64,000 bases of DNA from Morchella semilibera. Lineage: Eukaryota > Ascomycota > Pezizomycetes > Pezizales > Morchellaceae. This document shows, in pieces, positions 9,938 through 20,639 of this stretch (positions are counted from its first letter, which is position 1; every line of letters starts with the position of its first letter). The notes beneath the pieces were generated by a model. That model was not told the origin of the DNA. It was given only the letters and a program-made list of their open reading frames with translations, and made no database searches. The stretch covers positions 372,001 through 436,000 of the forward strand of contig CM018607.1 of assembly GCA_009192285.1 (NCBI GenBank), read 5' to 3'. The translations under genes and the position numbers were made by a program.

Positions 9938-12191
9938 ATGCCCCCCTCCGTCTCCTCACCGCAGCCCCCCCCGGCTTCCGAGTACGCCCGTTTCCGCGCA
10001 TGCGACGAGTGCCGCCGCCGAAAGGTTTCTCCTACCCCTTTCAATCTAGTGCCTTCCTTCTTCTACGTTCTAACCCGGTACCCCCGTAGATCAAGTGCGA
10101 CGGCCGAATCTCGGGATGCCGCCACTGCGTGAACGCCAGTGTCCCCTGCGTCTACAACACCCCGACAAGGGGCCCACGCAAGCGGGCGTCGTCGTCGTCC
10201 TCAAAGCCGGCAAAACATGTGTACGTCGGTGATGCCCACCCCCCGCTCCCCCCCCGCACTCCCCCCCTCACTAACTGCCGACCAGCCGCGACGCCGAAAC
10301 AGCAATCAACATCGAAGAGCGCCTCGACCGGATCGAACGCGCCGTCAAAGAGCACCTCGCCACGCGCCTCTCCGCCCTCCCCCCGCAACCACCCCCACCG
10401 GCCCCCGCCACCACCACCACCGCCCCGCAGCCCCCGCCACAAACCCGCTCAAGCAGCGCGCCCTCTACCACTGGAAGGTCTCTGACGACGACGACGCCGA
10501 CGACGAGCACCAGGCCGACGCGGGCCTGATCGAGGACTTTGCCGGAAAGCTAAAGTTCATTGGCGAGAGCAGCGTCTTCTCGCTGTTCCTGCCGCGCGGG
10601 ATGCAGTGGGTGTGTGAGAAGCTGGGCGAGCCGCAGCTGTGCGAGCCCATTGGCCGCAGCGCCATCAATTCCTGGCCGCTCAACCCCCCCGTGCAGCCGC
10701 AGCAGCAGGCGGAGGGGGAGGAGGAGGGGGAGGAGGCGGCGCTGCCAGAGGGGGAGAGGCTCTGGGCGCTTGTGAACGGTGGGTAAGCTTAATGTCCAGA
10801 GATGCACACTACAATTTCTATTCTATTATCCTGTTATGGACAGACTTGCTTATGATTATTTACACACAGACTACTTCACGCGCATCAACCCGGTGATCCC
10901 CATCTTCTCGCGCGCATCCTTCACCGCCTCCCTCCGCACCTACCTCACGACGCGGCACGCCCCGCCCTCGTTCCTGATCTCACTACACACGATCCTCGCG
11001 CTCTCCCTCATCTCCAACCCCCTCGACGAGCCCACCCCCGCCCGCCGCCTCGCAACCGAACGCGCCGCCGCAACCCTCTTCCACAAAGCCCACGCCCACG
11101 TCCCCACAGTCCTCTTCTGCAACCGCGACCTCACGGGCGTGCAGGCGCTCCTGGTGACGGTGCTCTACCTCTGGGAGACGCAGGGCGCCGAAGGCGTCTT
11201 CACGCTTCTCGGCGTCGCCGTCAGCATCGGCACCGAGATCGGCTTCCACCGCTGCGGCGCAATGCTAGGCCTCAGCCCGGCCGAGGCGCACATGCGCCGC
11301 AACGTCTTCTGGGCCGCATACATCCTCGACAAGGACCTTTCGCTGCGCATCGGGCGGCCCAGCAGCATTGCGGACGAGGACGCGATTGTCCCGCTGGGCG
11401 AGGAGGCGGAGGCGGGGGAGGAGGCGGCCGCGGACGTCTTCTGGCACCGGGTGGCGCTGGCGCGCATGCAGAGTCGCGTGGCGAGCTTGCTGTGTAGTCA
11501 GGTTGGCGTGCGGGCGGGGGCGGGCGCGGTGCTGGGCACTATCGCGATGCTGAACGGCGAGCTGGAGGAGTGGCGGAGGGGGTGCCCGCTCATGGAGGGT
11601 GGCGTGGAGGGCGTGGCGGCGGACGACCCGGATAGGTTGCAGCATATGCTGCGGCTGAGGCTGGTATACTACTCGTGTCTGAGCGCCATCAACCGGTTTG
11701 TCCCCCCCCCCCCTTCTCCCCCACCACAAAACTAACAACCTGAACACAGCCCGCTCTGCCCGGCCTTCGACCTCCACGACACCACCCCGCCGGACACCGA
11801 CACCGCCTATAGCTACACGCTCACGCTGCACGCCGCGCGCTCCTCGGTCGCGCTGATACCAACCTACACCGCGCACGGGCTGCGCCTGCACCGCTCCACG
11901 GCCGTGAACCTGGTCGCCGCGGCCGTGACGCTGTTCACAAACATGCTCGAGGACCCCGGCGCGCCCACCGTCGCCGCGGACGTGGCGCGCATACGCGATG
12001 TGGCCGGGTTCCTGCGCGCCGCGGTCGAGAAGGGGTCGGCCGCGGTGAGGGAGATGTGTTTTTTGGTGTGGGCGCTGGCGGGCATGGCGGAGGGGGTGGG
12101 CCGCTTGGGTGGGGCGGCGGCGGCGGTGGGCGCGGGAGGGCGCGGGCGGGGGAGCGCGAGGGGCGTGGAGGGCCTTTGTAGAGGGTTGTAG
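9938..12191 (+). CDS. Zn2Cys6 fungal transcription factor
   Basis: Five exons: 9938-10024, 10090-10220, 10286-10778, 10870-11695 and 11750-12191, about 659 residues. The zinc cluster spans the first intron and has six cysteines spaced C-x2-C-x6-C-x6-C-x2-C-x6-C (CDEC...C...CRHC...C). A basic linker and a short coiled-coil segment with EERLDRIERAV follow, as in Gal4-type dimers. The fungal_trans (middle homology) region starts at DYFTRINPVIPIF and includes VFWAAYILDKDLSLRIGRP. One oddity: reading from the coiled coil into the middle region needs a change of frame in the C/A-rich tract near 10370-10450. No GT-AG intron fits there, so it is an indel, an assembly error or an unusual splice. The nuclear regulator probably controls itself and the divergent transporter. 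Confidence 0.85.
10370..10450 (+). other. low-complexity Pro-coding tract with unexplained frame change
   Basis: CCC/CCA/ACC-rich tract in exon 3 of the Zn2Cys6 gene. Upstream coding and downstream coding are in different frames and the tract has no GT dinucleotide for a canonical intron. Homopolymer C runs make a one-base error plausible. Confidence 0.5.
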
Positions 12192-12558
12192 TCTGTATGT
12201 AGCAATTGATCGTCCGTTCGTTCGTTCAGTAGGTGTGCGCGGTGTACGTGATTAGCTGTGAGTGGTAGGAGCATCGTGTGTACCCAACGCCGCCAATAGT
12301 CTAATCCGCCTGCAGTCGACTACAGTCCGCCTGTGCCAAGCCAGTCTGGTCCATACTTTAATGGACTGCATGGACTGCAGTCGACTGCAGTTTTTCAGCC
12401 AAGCCAGCCCGTCCCAACAGGGGACGGACTGTTGGACTATAGACTACATAACATCCCAAAATAGTGATGTTATGATATATATAAGAACTAAGAATGTATT
12501 CCCGCCTCTTTTGTAATTCTAATCATACTACAATACATAACCATCTCCAAGTACAAAA

Positions 12559-15129
12559 ATGTCCTTCAATGAAAACAACATCCAAACTGGCGAAGATTCA
12601 CTTTATGAGCCATCAATAGCTGATACAGCTCAATCGGTGAATGTTAGTGGCCTACCCCCTAATAATCCACGTATTCCGGCAGCTTTTCTTCCAAGAGTCA
12701 GAGAACGAACGAGTTGGGTTTGGAAGCATGGATATCTTTTCCAAGGACCTGATAGAAACGGTGTAATGAAAGATCGCTGGAAATGCAATCTATGTAAGAC
12801 AAACACGTAATCCAGTTCCGACTGCTTACAGATTACTAAATCTCACGCAGGCCCTAATCCTGAAACGGCTGTACACTATTCAGATACGACTACTAAAAAT
12901 GCAATCAATCATTTGGTTAAAGTCCATCAATTCCACCAAAACGGAGAAAAACAGATGGTTACTAGTGGCGTAGCCCTTGTAGATAGTGGTTCTCTAGCTA
13001 CAACAAACAACAACGCGTCGCCAAATACAGCAACACGTATTTTATTCAATAGCGACGTGTTTAAACAACTTTATATACGTTGGATCGTTACCAATAATAT
13101 TCCTTTTCAGCAAGCAACATCCACTAGTTTGAGATTTTTGTTGATGTATTTATGTGCCGTGGTAAGTTATATATATAAATAGACTTTGAAAACTAGCTTC
13201 TGACTATAGGGGTAGCAAGCATCATATACAGAACTGGGTAAAGCAATGCCTAAATCTTCCGCCACCGTTAGTAGTTGGGTTCACGAATCATTTACAAAGA
13301 GTAAAAACTGTCTCCGTCGGGTTTTAAATAATGCCATCTCTTCCATACATATCAGTTTTGATATGTGGACATCACCAAATAATTTGGCTTTGATGGCAAT
13401 AGTTGGGTATTGGTTAGATGAAGAGGGGAATTTACGCCATGGCCTGCTAGGGTTACGGTGACTTTTGGGTGCCCATACAGGAGAAAATCAAGGCAGTATT
13501 GTCTGGACAATTATTCAAGATTTCCAGATCCAAAATTCAATCGGATACTTTACACTTGACAACGCCTCGAATAATATTACCACACTTCGATTCATTCAAA
13601 ACCATATCAATACACCATCCGCCGGTATTCAATTCAATAATACATTTGGGCAGATCAATTTACGATATGTTCGTTGTTACGGTCATATTTTAAATTTGAT
13701 TGTCAAAGTATTCCTCTATGGCAAGAAATCAAGCCAACTACTGTCCTACGAAGATAAGAATACAGTTGAACGAGAAAATCTGGAAATTGATAGATGGAGG
13801 AAGTTGGGGCCTTTGGGCAAGCTTCGAAATATAACAGTTTGGATACATGGTAGTCCACAGAGGAGAGACGCATTTTGTCAATCGGTAGCCACTATATTGG
13901 GAAATTCAACCCAAGCCCGAACTTTGATTTTAGGAAATGTCACATGTTGGACTGGTGATTATGATGGTTTGGAAAGAGCTTTAAAGTTAAGGCATGCAAT
14001 TGATTTTCATATCCACCAAATAATACGAGAGGCTTCAATAGCTGGAAAATCAACACTCGAAAAAGATCAATTATCTGCAGGCGATTGCATCAGCAAGACT
14101 TCATTTGTCTCCTGATGTCTCCTGAGCCTCAGGAGACTCAAAAGATCTCCAGGAATCTCAGGAGACTCTCAGGAGACTTGGGAGACTGTTGGGAGACTGC
14201 AGTCATAAGTTGAGTTTGCTGATGTGGTTAGTATTACAACAAGTTTTCAAATTTTTGAAACCATTTCGGGACGAAACACTACTTCTGGAGGGCCATCGTA
14301 CTCAGGGGTCTTTATATGAGATCTACCCTTCATTCGAGTTGTTGAGACGACATATTTCCTATACTCGAGAAAATTTAGCATCAGACGTTCTGGCAACTCC
14401 ATTACAACTTGCGGCCCAAAAGCTAGAAAAATATTACTCAATTGATGAATTGAGTCCAATTATATGTGCTTCAATTGTATTGCATCCCGATATGGACAAT
14501 TTTTTTGACGATTCAGAGTCTGGTTGGGGCGACCGTCCGGAATGGGGATTTAAAGCAAAAGATTTAGTAAAATCTTTATGGGAATCTTCATATAAGCAGA
14601 TAGCATTGCATGCCGTACCGTCAGCAACTCCTAATTCTCCCAAACGTACGCTAGACCCAAATTCGTACTCCTTCAAAAAAGTCAGGACCTTTAAAAAACC
14701 AAGATTGAATCCTGATTCAATTGAGGATGAGCTTTCGCGCTATCTACATTGGATATCCCAAAACCGACACGAAGTAGGCGAACCTATACCATGGTGGATT
14801 AAAGCTCGACCAACGTATCCTCGGTTATCTATTTTAGCACTGGATACCTTTTCAACACCTGCAATGTCAGCTGAATGTGAACGTGTTTTTAGCAGGTTCG
14901 AACACATTAACTCTCTCTATCAAATTTCAATTACTAATTACTTTATAGTGCGAAACAAAATATCACCGACAGGCGGAACCGGTTAGATGAGCAAATCATT
15001 GAGGCAGGGGAGTGTCAAAAGTCATGGGCGCGTGCAGGTTTAATCGGGTTTGATGAGGCTAGAGATATGTCTGATTACCTTCAAAAATGTGAGAGAGATA
15101 GTTTAACGTCAGTTATTTTAAACCAATAA
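12559..15129 (+). pseudogene. hAT transposase with BED zinc finger, nearly intact
   Basis: Exons are about 12559-12793, 12851-13161, 13216-14894 and 14949-15129. The BED finger reads W-K-C-N-L-C...H-L-V-K-V-H and is completed across intron 1. The RNase H-like catalytic part includes FDMWTSPNNLALMAIVGYW and GYFTLDNASNN. The C-terminal dimerisation region reads LSILALDTFSTPAMSAECER, and intron 3 restores its RRNRLDEQIIEA tail. The frame has an in-frame TGA at 13459-13461 and an insertion of about 100 bases of GGAGAC repeats near 14104-14203 that also shifts the frame. The copy is therefore probably inactive unless it is supplied in trans. Confidence 0.88.
14104..14203. repeat. palindromic GGAGAC/GTCTCC insertion in the transposase
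   Basis: A tract of CTCAGGAGACT and TCTCCTGAG units in both orientations, including GTCTCCTGAG-c-CTCAGGAGAC, a 10-bp perfect inverted repeat with a one-base loop. It interrupts otherwise continuous transposase coding and looks like a small inserted or expanded repeat. Confidence 0.6.
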
Positions 15130-15203
15130 TTATGATTGTTTTTCTTTTCAAAAGTTATTGAATAGTTTATTTTCTGTTGATAGCAACCGTTTTTTTATTT
15201 ACA

Positions 15204-16512
15204 TTAATTGAATACTTTCATAGCATCCAATTCTTGCTTAACGTTCTCATGAAAAGTTGCCACCAAACTAAACCGAATACCTTCCCATTTAGTTGTGCAA
15301 TGCTCCAAACGACTTCCCCTAATAAACCCAATACCACCAGGTTGGTAATTAAATTTCCTGCCCAATTTTCTGATACAAAGTTCGCCTCCACGAAAGTCGC
15401 CCATTGGCAACATTGAAGCCCAACCATTATTAAGATCACCACCATCATAATGAGGTTCAGTAAATACGTTGATCAAACATGCTCTCAAAGAGAAGCAATC
15501 TTTGTCATCTGTGATCCACTGTTTTTTTTTGCCGTCATGAAATCTTTTAACCATCTCTTCAGTCATGTCTCTGACTTCTTTGTCGACTGCTCCTAATAGG
15601 ATTCTCTAAGCCCTTGTAATATTGCCGAAAGACTTGAAAAGATCTGAAAGAACTGGTTGTATTCTTGAAGGAATATTGGCAACATCCTTTGTAATGCAAG
15701 AACCTTTTGCCGTATGTCCAAGTTCCATCCAACAACCCCAATGATAAACGCCAGCTCTTGACCAAGGTGCCCAGCACAAATGAGGATTAGACAAAAGCCA
15801 ATCTTTCCAGTTAAGATGTCTTTTATCTTTAGGCATATCTGGAGGGTGGATTTGAGAGTATTCGTCAATGTTCCAAGTTGTCGAATCCAAAACCCATTTT
15901 CCAATCTGTGGCCCGTAGACTATCTCCAAACCTTTGTTAAAGTAAACAAAGAGGCGGCGGAATTTGGAATCCAAAGCTACATAAAATGCCCCCGAAGGCA
16001 GATTAATAGTAGGATATTTGTCTACAATCTCCTGAATTTCTTCTGAAGATTTTCCGTGTAATGTTTCCGACTTTTTCTTCGAAGGTGAAGCATCTAAATC
16101 GATTTGGAAAAATACCTCAATCATATTGCCTAATAATATTAGTTAAAGATATTTCAAAATTAACATTAACAAATAGGCGAATATTACCTTTTTGGCCAAA
16201 TGATTGTGTAAAGGTTTTATCGCCTCTATTTTTAGCAAGTTGGCAGTCCACCAAAGCAGTACTAGAAAGAGTCATGTATTTGTCGAGTGCCTTCCCAATA
16301 TCTCTATCCGACATTTTTTTGACAGGACCTGGTGCAGGAAAATCTCTCCTAGCATGCGTAGGCTGGAACTGATCCGTAATAATATCTGCTTGTGTTACTG
16401 GCTTTAGGAAACCGGAGGTTGAGACTCTCTGCCCTTCGTTTACATAAGGTGGTGCTTTCAGGACACCACCTTTTGTTGTCATTTTTGCCGTAGGAAATTG
16501 TAAAGTTGTCAT
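15204..16512 (-). pseudogene. TET/JBP-like 2OG-Fe(II) dioxygenase with one in-frame stop
   Basis: Two exons, 16512-16188 and 16129-15204, with a 58-base GT-AG intron; 416 codons before the final stop. The C-terminal third has the hallmarks of the fungal TET/JBP group: PHYDGGD (the HxD iron ligands), then MGDFRGGELCIRKLG, YQPGGIGFIRGS, LEH (distal His) and WEGIRFSLVATFHEN (Arg for 2-oxoglutarate). These enzymes oxidise 5-methylcytosine or thymine in DNA. The middle region has many Trp/Tyr (GVYHWGCWMELGH). One in-frame TAG lies at 15606-15608, where CAG-to-TAG is the simplest origin. Everything downstream remains open, so decay is recent or readthrough occurs. Convergent with the hAT transposase and inside the same putative element ends. 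Confidence 0.8.
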
Positions 16513-16814
16513 TTTGCTGATAGGTGGTACTAGCGGAAAGCTCTGGAGGTTTTGCTGTAGAGCAATTAGTTGACGGACTATAATTGAAGACCTATTAGTC
16601 TAAATATTATAAGTCCAGAATCAAGACCTACCAGTCCTGTATTCCCAACTAATGGATCCGTTGTGTTGATGCGAGTTGTGTTGATGTTATGATTTGGAGG
16701 AAGGGAAGAGAAGGTTACGCGACCTATACAAGCAAAAGACAGATCGCATCGGGTAACCATGGCCACTATATGTAGTTACCTACTACAACGCGAACTACCC
16801 ACCAAGCACACCAA

Positions 16815-16912
16815 GCGAACTACCCAGTACCAAACACCACAAAGCGAACTACCCAGTGCCAAACACCACAAAGCGAACTACCCAGTGCCAAACACCACAA
16901 AGCGAACTACCG
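16815..16912 (+). repeat. 29-bp minisatellite
   Basis: Units start with GCGAACTACCCAGT at 16815, 16844, 16873 and 16902, an exact 29-base period with about 3.4 copies. It lies in the right non-coding flank of the hAT element, upstream of the dioxygenase start. Confidence 0.9.
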
Positions 16913-18361
16913 GACCACAGTCTGACTATGGTCAACCTGTCTTGCTCTACTTGACTGCTGCAGCACCCGCAAATCACCAGGTCTGGACTAGGACTGGTCT
17001 GCTGTCGGCATTGTGTGTACCCAAGACAGCCACTGTGTGTGCACCGGACATAGCGCCAACGCTGTGCTAGCGGTAATCAATCCACACACAAAGACCACCG
17101 CTGCCGGGGGCCTCGTACGGATGTTGACGGCCACGCGCGCCTAGAGTAGGTAGCAGACGGGTGTTTCGACGCCATTGCTATGATATGTTGGTGGTGTTGG
17201 CGGCGTGTCTTGCTTGGTAAGAAGGTACTTACCTGCTGCGCGGGTGCGGCGGATCATGAGCTCTCACTCGCCCGCTCGCGGTGTGCGTGGGGAGATTAAA
17301 CACACACCGGGGGGATGTTACGTCCTCCGGGCGCGGGAGAGTTGGTGTGTGTATGCAGGTTGAGTCGTGTGGATGGGCGCCGGAGGGGGAATGAGATGCT
17401 TCAGCGCGGCCGCGGGCACTGCGGGTAACTGTGGAGCGGGTTATGCAGTTATATACTTAACCTGTTTCGTTGTTGTTTTCCAGATACCACATATATCCAA
17501 GTCCCCATCTCCACATGCGTAATCGTCATGTGTGTTTTGTCCGGCGCAGGGTGCCTTTGTGGCTCCCGGTTTTAGTATGTAGCTGTCAATTTGGGGGTTC
17601 TCCCGGGTCCTCCGACTGGCCCCTCTTTTCGTTGCTGAACTCTGCTGTGCCTTGCTGTTGTGTTCTGTCGTGTGCATAGAGGCCGGATGGGATGAATCAA
17701 CGTCTCTGTTTTTGACGCCACGAAAATTTGTAGACACTAAATGTGGCAAAGAAAGGATATGAGGTTTAACTCTGGATACACTGGTCTTTGCATTCCCTTC
17801 AACGTATTGGTGCTGTTTAATTAATGTAGTGCCTTATCAATATATCGAGCAGGCTTCATGCCACCGACCCTACACCCGACGCCATAAATATATAGTAGGC
17901 AGCTGCAATAGACACGCTCACACCCCGCGAGCGCTGAAGCACCACAGTCCTCAGCTCCTGCCGTGAACGAGTTCGAATTGTTGATTATTAGTTCATATCC
18001 TCATATCTTTACTAAGAACCACCCTAGACCGGAACGGTAGATTGGCTCCAAACGGCCACGGCTAGCTACTCGGAGACCATTCTGGCTCCCAAAATAGAGT
18101 GGGAGACGGGGTGGTTGCCGGTCCGAGGTGGCTATGCAATGCCGCAATTGACTAGCTACTTGTCTATAAGGCGCCGTATGGGCCTCAGCTCCCGGGTAGT
18201 GCCAAGGATTCAGGGTCAGAGTAGGGGGAGTAGTTCTTGAGAACCGTGGGCCCGAAGACGTTGTGATAATAAGCGTAAACGGGAAGCAACTCGAACCCCA
18301 CCCCCGGTCTCGCTACCGGCGATTTTGGGAGATTTTTTTTTATTCCAGTGCAAGCATGCTA

Positions 18362-18546
18362 CTTTTAAACGCCGGATTGGATATTCCTATAAGCCTTAGT
18401 CAAAAGTTAGTCTAATAAAGACCTTATATGTTCCTCAGATCACTCTTAAAAAATGCTTGAATAAGGTCTTTATTAGACTAACTTTTCACTAAGCCTCTTC
18501 TAAGGCTGAAATCAGGCCCGCAGGGGTATCCGACCGGGCGTTAAAG
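18362..18546. mobile_element. MITE with TIR CTTTAACGCC, copy 1
   Basis: Bounded by CTTTTAAACGCCGG and CCGGGCGTTAAAG and flanked by TA on both sides (18360-18361 and 18547-18548), as for Tc1/mariner-type insertion. An inner inverted repeat around GTTAGTCTAATAAAGACC forms a long hairpin. The same parts recur in the copy at 19956-20175. Confidence 0.75.
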
Positions 18547-19162
18547 TATCTAAGACTCCCGTAGCGACATCTCGCAGCTGGAGATATCCATCCAGCCCGC
18601 GGCACACGCTTCGGCGAGCTCTCCATGCAAGTGCCCGTAGACCTAGCACTTGGACCTCTATGTCTGCCCACGACGGCTCGCATGAGGTCGGGGTGTATGC
18701 TGCTGTTGGTTATGGTGTTCTGGCGTCGTCTAGCTTGGTGGGGAGGGTGAAGGGCTTGGTCGGCTGGTTGAGCGGGTCGGGAGGGTGGTGGTGTTGGATA
18801 TGGTGTAGTAATGTTTGGGCTGTTTAGTGGGCTAGTGTTGACGTATGTAGGTGTTGATAGCGGGTGATGCTGGGTTACAGTTGAAGAGGGTCTGGTCGGC
18901 ATTTATAGTATACCTGTTTTTAAGGGACTGGCAAAAGTAACTCGGCCTGGCCTGACCTCACTCTCCTCGACCATGCGGGTTCTGCCGCTGGTTGCATCAT
19001 GGTGTATCACTCGCTCCACACACACTGTGGGTTTTCTTTTTTTGTTTGTTTCTTTTTTACGTTGTGGGCGTGTTATAGAGCTGTCCAGCGCGGACCGCCC
19101 TGCACTTACAGCGTGGGAATATTGGCCACTCTCATCTTGTGATGAGGACTTCCCGTAGGCTA

Positions 19163-19313
19163 TCCCTTAAGCTGGCAGTGCTGACCCCCCTATAATAGAG
19201 AGTTGGGATTTGTATGGGAGATCAATTATTTGATAAGAAAGATGATCTGTGAGCAAACGCCACCAGCCTTTGCTTCTTTCTTGGGGGTCAGCATTTACTG
19301 CCAGCTTAAGGGA
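19163..19313. mobile_element. Stowaway-like MITE with TIR TCCCTTAAGCTGGCAG, copy 1
   Basis: A 151-bp element with near-perfect inverted ends (TCCCTTAAGCTGGCAGTG...ACTGCCAGCTTAAGGGA) flanked by TA at 19161-19162 and 19314-19315. Subterminal GCTGACCCCC and GGGGGTCAGC extend the pairing. Related copies lie at 55787-56117 and 56172-56322. Confidence 0.85.
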
Positions 19314-19534
19314 TAAGGCTGTTCTGTTCGAATTCGTATTTTACGGTTCCGCATGAAGATCTAGGCGAGCCTCGGAGTTCGGTGGGCTGGTAGGCGGGTA
19401 TTGTGGGGGGGATACTATTTTGTGATGACTTTTAAAGGTTAGGGAGTAGGTTGTGTCTGGGTGCCAGCCCAGGAACTATGGTGCCTGGATATAGATACCA
19501 CGGCTTTGAGTGTTAATTTCTGGTCCATTAAGAT

Positions 19535-19838
19535 TAGTGATGGGCACGGGCCAGGGCCTAGGGGCAGCAAGACAAGACAGGATTTGTCAGTGATATCTCG
19601 AGCCTTTGATTTCCCACCGTACAGCTTGATATTGCAAACTTCCAAGTCAGGGTTAGGGTTTGGCAAAGACCCCCGACTTGCTGTTTTTGGTCTTTTCTGA
19701 CCTTTTCTGGCTTTTATAACACCAAAGTCAGTATATAACAGCAATGCCCTTGTCTCAACCCCGGGACAAGAATAAGGAATATAAGACGAGGGAAGGCGTG
19801 TGCAAGTCTCGTCTCGTCTTGTCTCGTGCCCGTCACTA
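19535..19838. mobile_element. hAT-like MITE with TIR TAGTGAYGGGCACG
   Basis: The left end TAGTGATGGGCACGGG and the right end CGTGCCCGTCACTA are inverted copies 304 bp apart. A CTCGTCTCGTCTTGTCTCG tract abuts the right end and a telomere-like motif sits inside. No matching target duplication was found. A CAGTGATGGGCAAAG motif at about 52526 resembles the same end sequence. Confidence 0.65.
19649..19661. repeat. interstitial telomere-like motif
   Basis: AGGGTTAGGGTTT, two G-rich telomere units inside the MITE at 19535-19838. Confidence 0.6.
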
Positions 19839-19955
19839 GTACTATTGAAGATTCATGAACTATTGGTTCTAGAGGTTTTTTCTGAAATTAGTGGTTCCGA
19901 TATCTCTAGAGACCATGCATCTTATTTTTGTATACACTTCCATACGCTACATAAG

Positions 19956-20175
19956 CTTTAACGCCCGATCGGATATTCCTATGGGCCCGACTTCAGCTCT
20001 AGCGAGGGCTTAGTCAAAGGTTAGTCTAATAAAGACCTTATAGATTTTTTCAGGCCTTTTTATGTATGATATAGGTATGATTTAAGGAATATATAAGGTT
20101 CAAAAAAATCTATAAGGTCTTTATTAGACTAACCTTTGACTAAGGCTTATACGAATATCCGATCTGGCGTTAAAG
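19956..20175. mobile_element. MITE with TIR CTTTAACGCC, copy 2
   Basis: A 220-bp element bounded by CTTTAACGCCCGATCGG and CCGATCTGGCGTTAAAG, with TA following the right end. The inner hairpin arms AGGTTAGTCTAATAAAGAC are perfectly inverted around an AT-rich loop. Homologous to the copy at 18362-18546. Confidence 0.78.
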
Positions 20176-20639
20176 TATACGGCAAGGTTCTTATGGAACA
20201 TGATAGAATTATGGTACATCACTCGCTTCCTAATCCAGTTAAATATTGTGCTTAGGACTAAGTACATATGCCCGATACACACGTGTGTGATTCTCTTATA
20301 TGGTATATAAGATGCCTCTATTATATTCAAGGTTCATAGGATAATGAAGCCTGTTATGCTTACTTACCACCATATAATATTCGAACTATATTAGAAGGGA
20401 TGGGTATTGCAATTAGCGGCGAACCACCCAACCTGGTATTAAAAGAAGAAATCAATAAATGACCTACCCTTATAATCGGCGGGCCGAAACCTATAGTATT
20501 GGGGAGGAAGACCGTTCCCTCCGAGACCGGCTAACAAGGGAGAGAGGTCAGAAGGAATTAAGGCGATGACAACATAGATCCTCACACAAACCCAGAGGTA
20601 CCCTTAAAATTTCTTTAGGACAAATAACTTTACATTTCT

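Larger units (their letters stand above)
12276..17024. mobile_element. composite hAT transposon carrying a TET/JBP-like dioxygenase
   Basis: A 4.7-kb unit with two convergent genes, a hAT transposase (plus) and a 2OG-Fe(II) dioxygenase (minus), ending 74 bases apart. The 12-bp direct repeat GTGTGTACCCAA lies at 12276-12287 and 17013-17024 and could hold the 8-bp target duplication expected for hAT. Just inside, the left AACGCCGCCA and the inverted right AATGCCGACA match 8 of 10. The similarity continues at about 20 of 32 positions, many differences being transitions. GGACTG/CAGTCC subterminal motifs occur near both ends. Both genes are AT-richer than the neighbouring host genes. The exact ends are uncertain because the duplication and the inverted repeats overlap. 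Confidence 0.6.

Noticed and set aside
11265-11891. 208-codon minus-strand frame opposite the transcription factor
   Set aside because: High GC creates long antisense frames. The plus strand carries the fungal_trans motifs.
7384-12191. Possible secondary-metabolite cluster around the regulator and exporter
   Set aside because: No synthase, oxidase or transferase genes flank the pair; the next coding region is a transposon.
16815-16912. Regular direct repeats considered as CRISPR-like
   Set aside because: Units are contiguous 29-bp tandem copies with no unique spacers and the host is a eukaryote, so it is a minisatellite.
18489-18902. 137-codon Pro/Ser/Thr-rich minus-strand frame
   Set aside because: Its C-terminal part is translated from the end of a MITE and no domain or splice context supports a gene.
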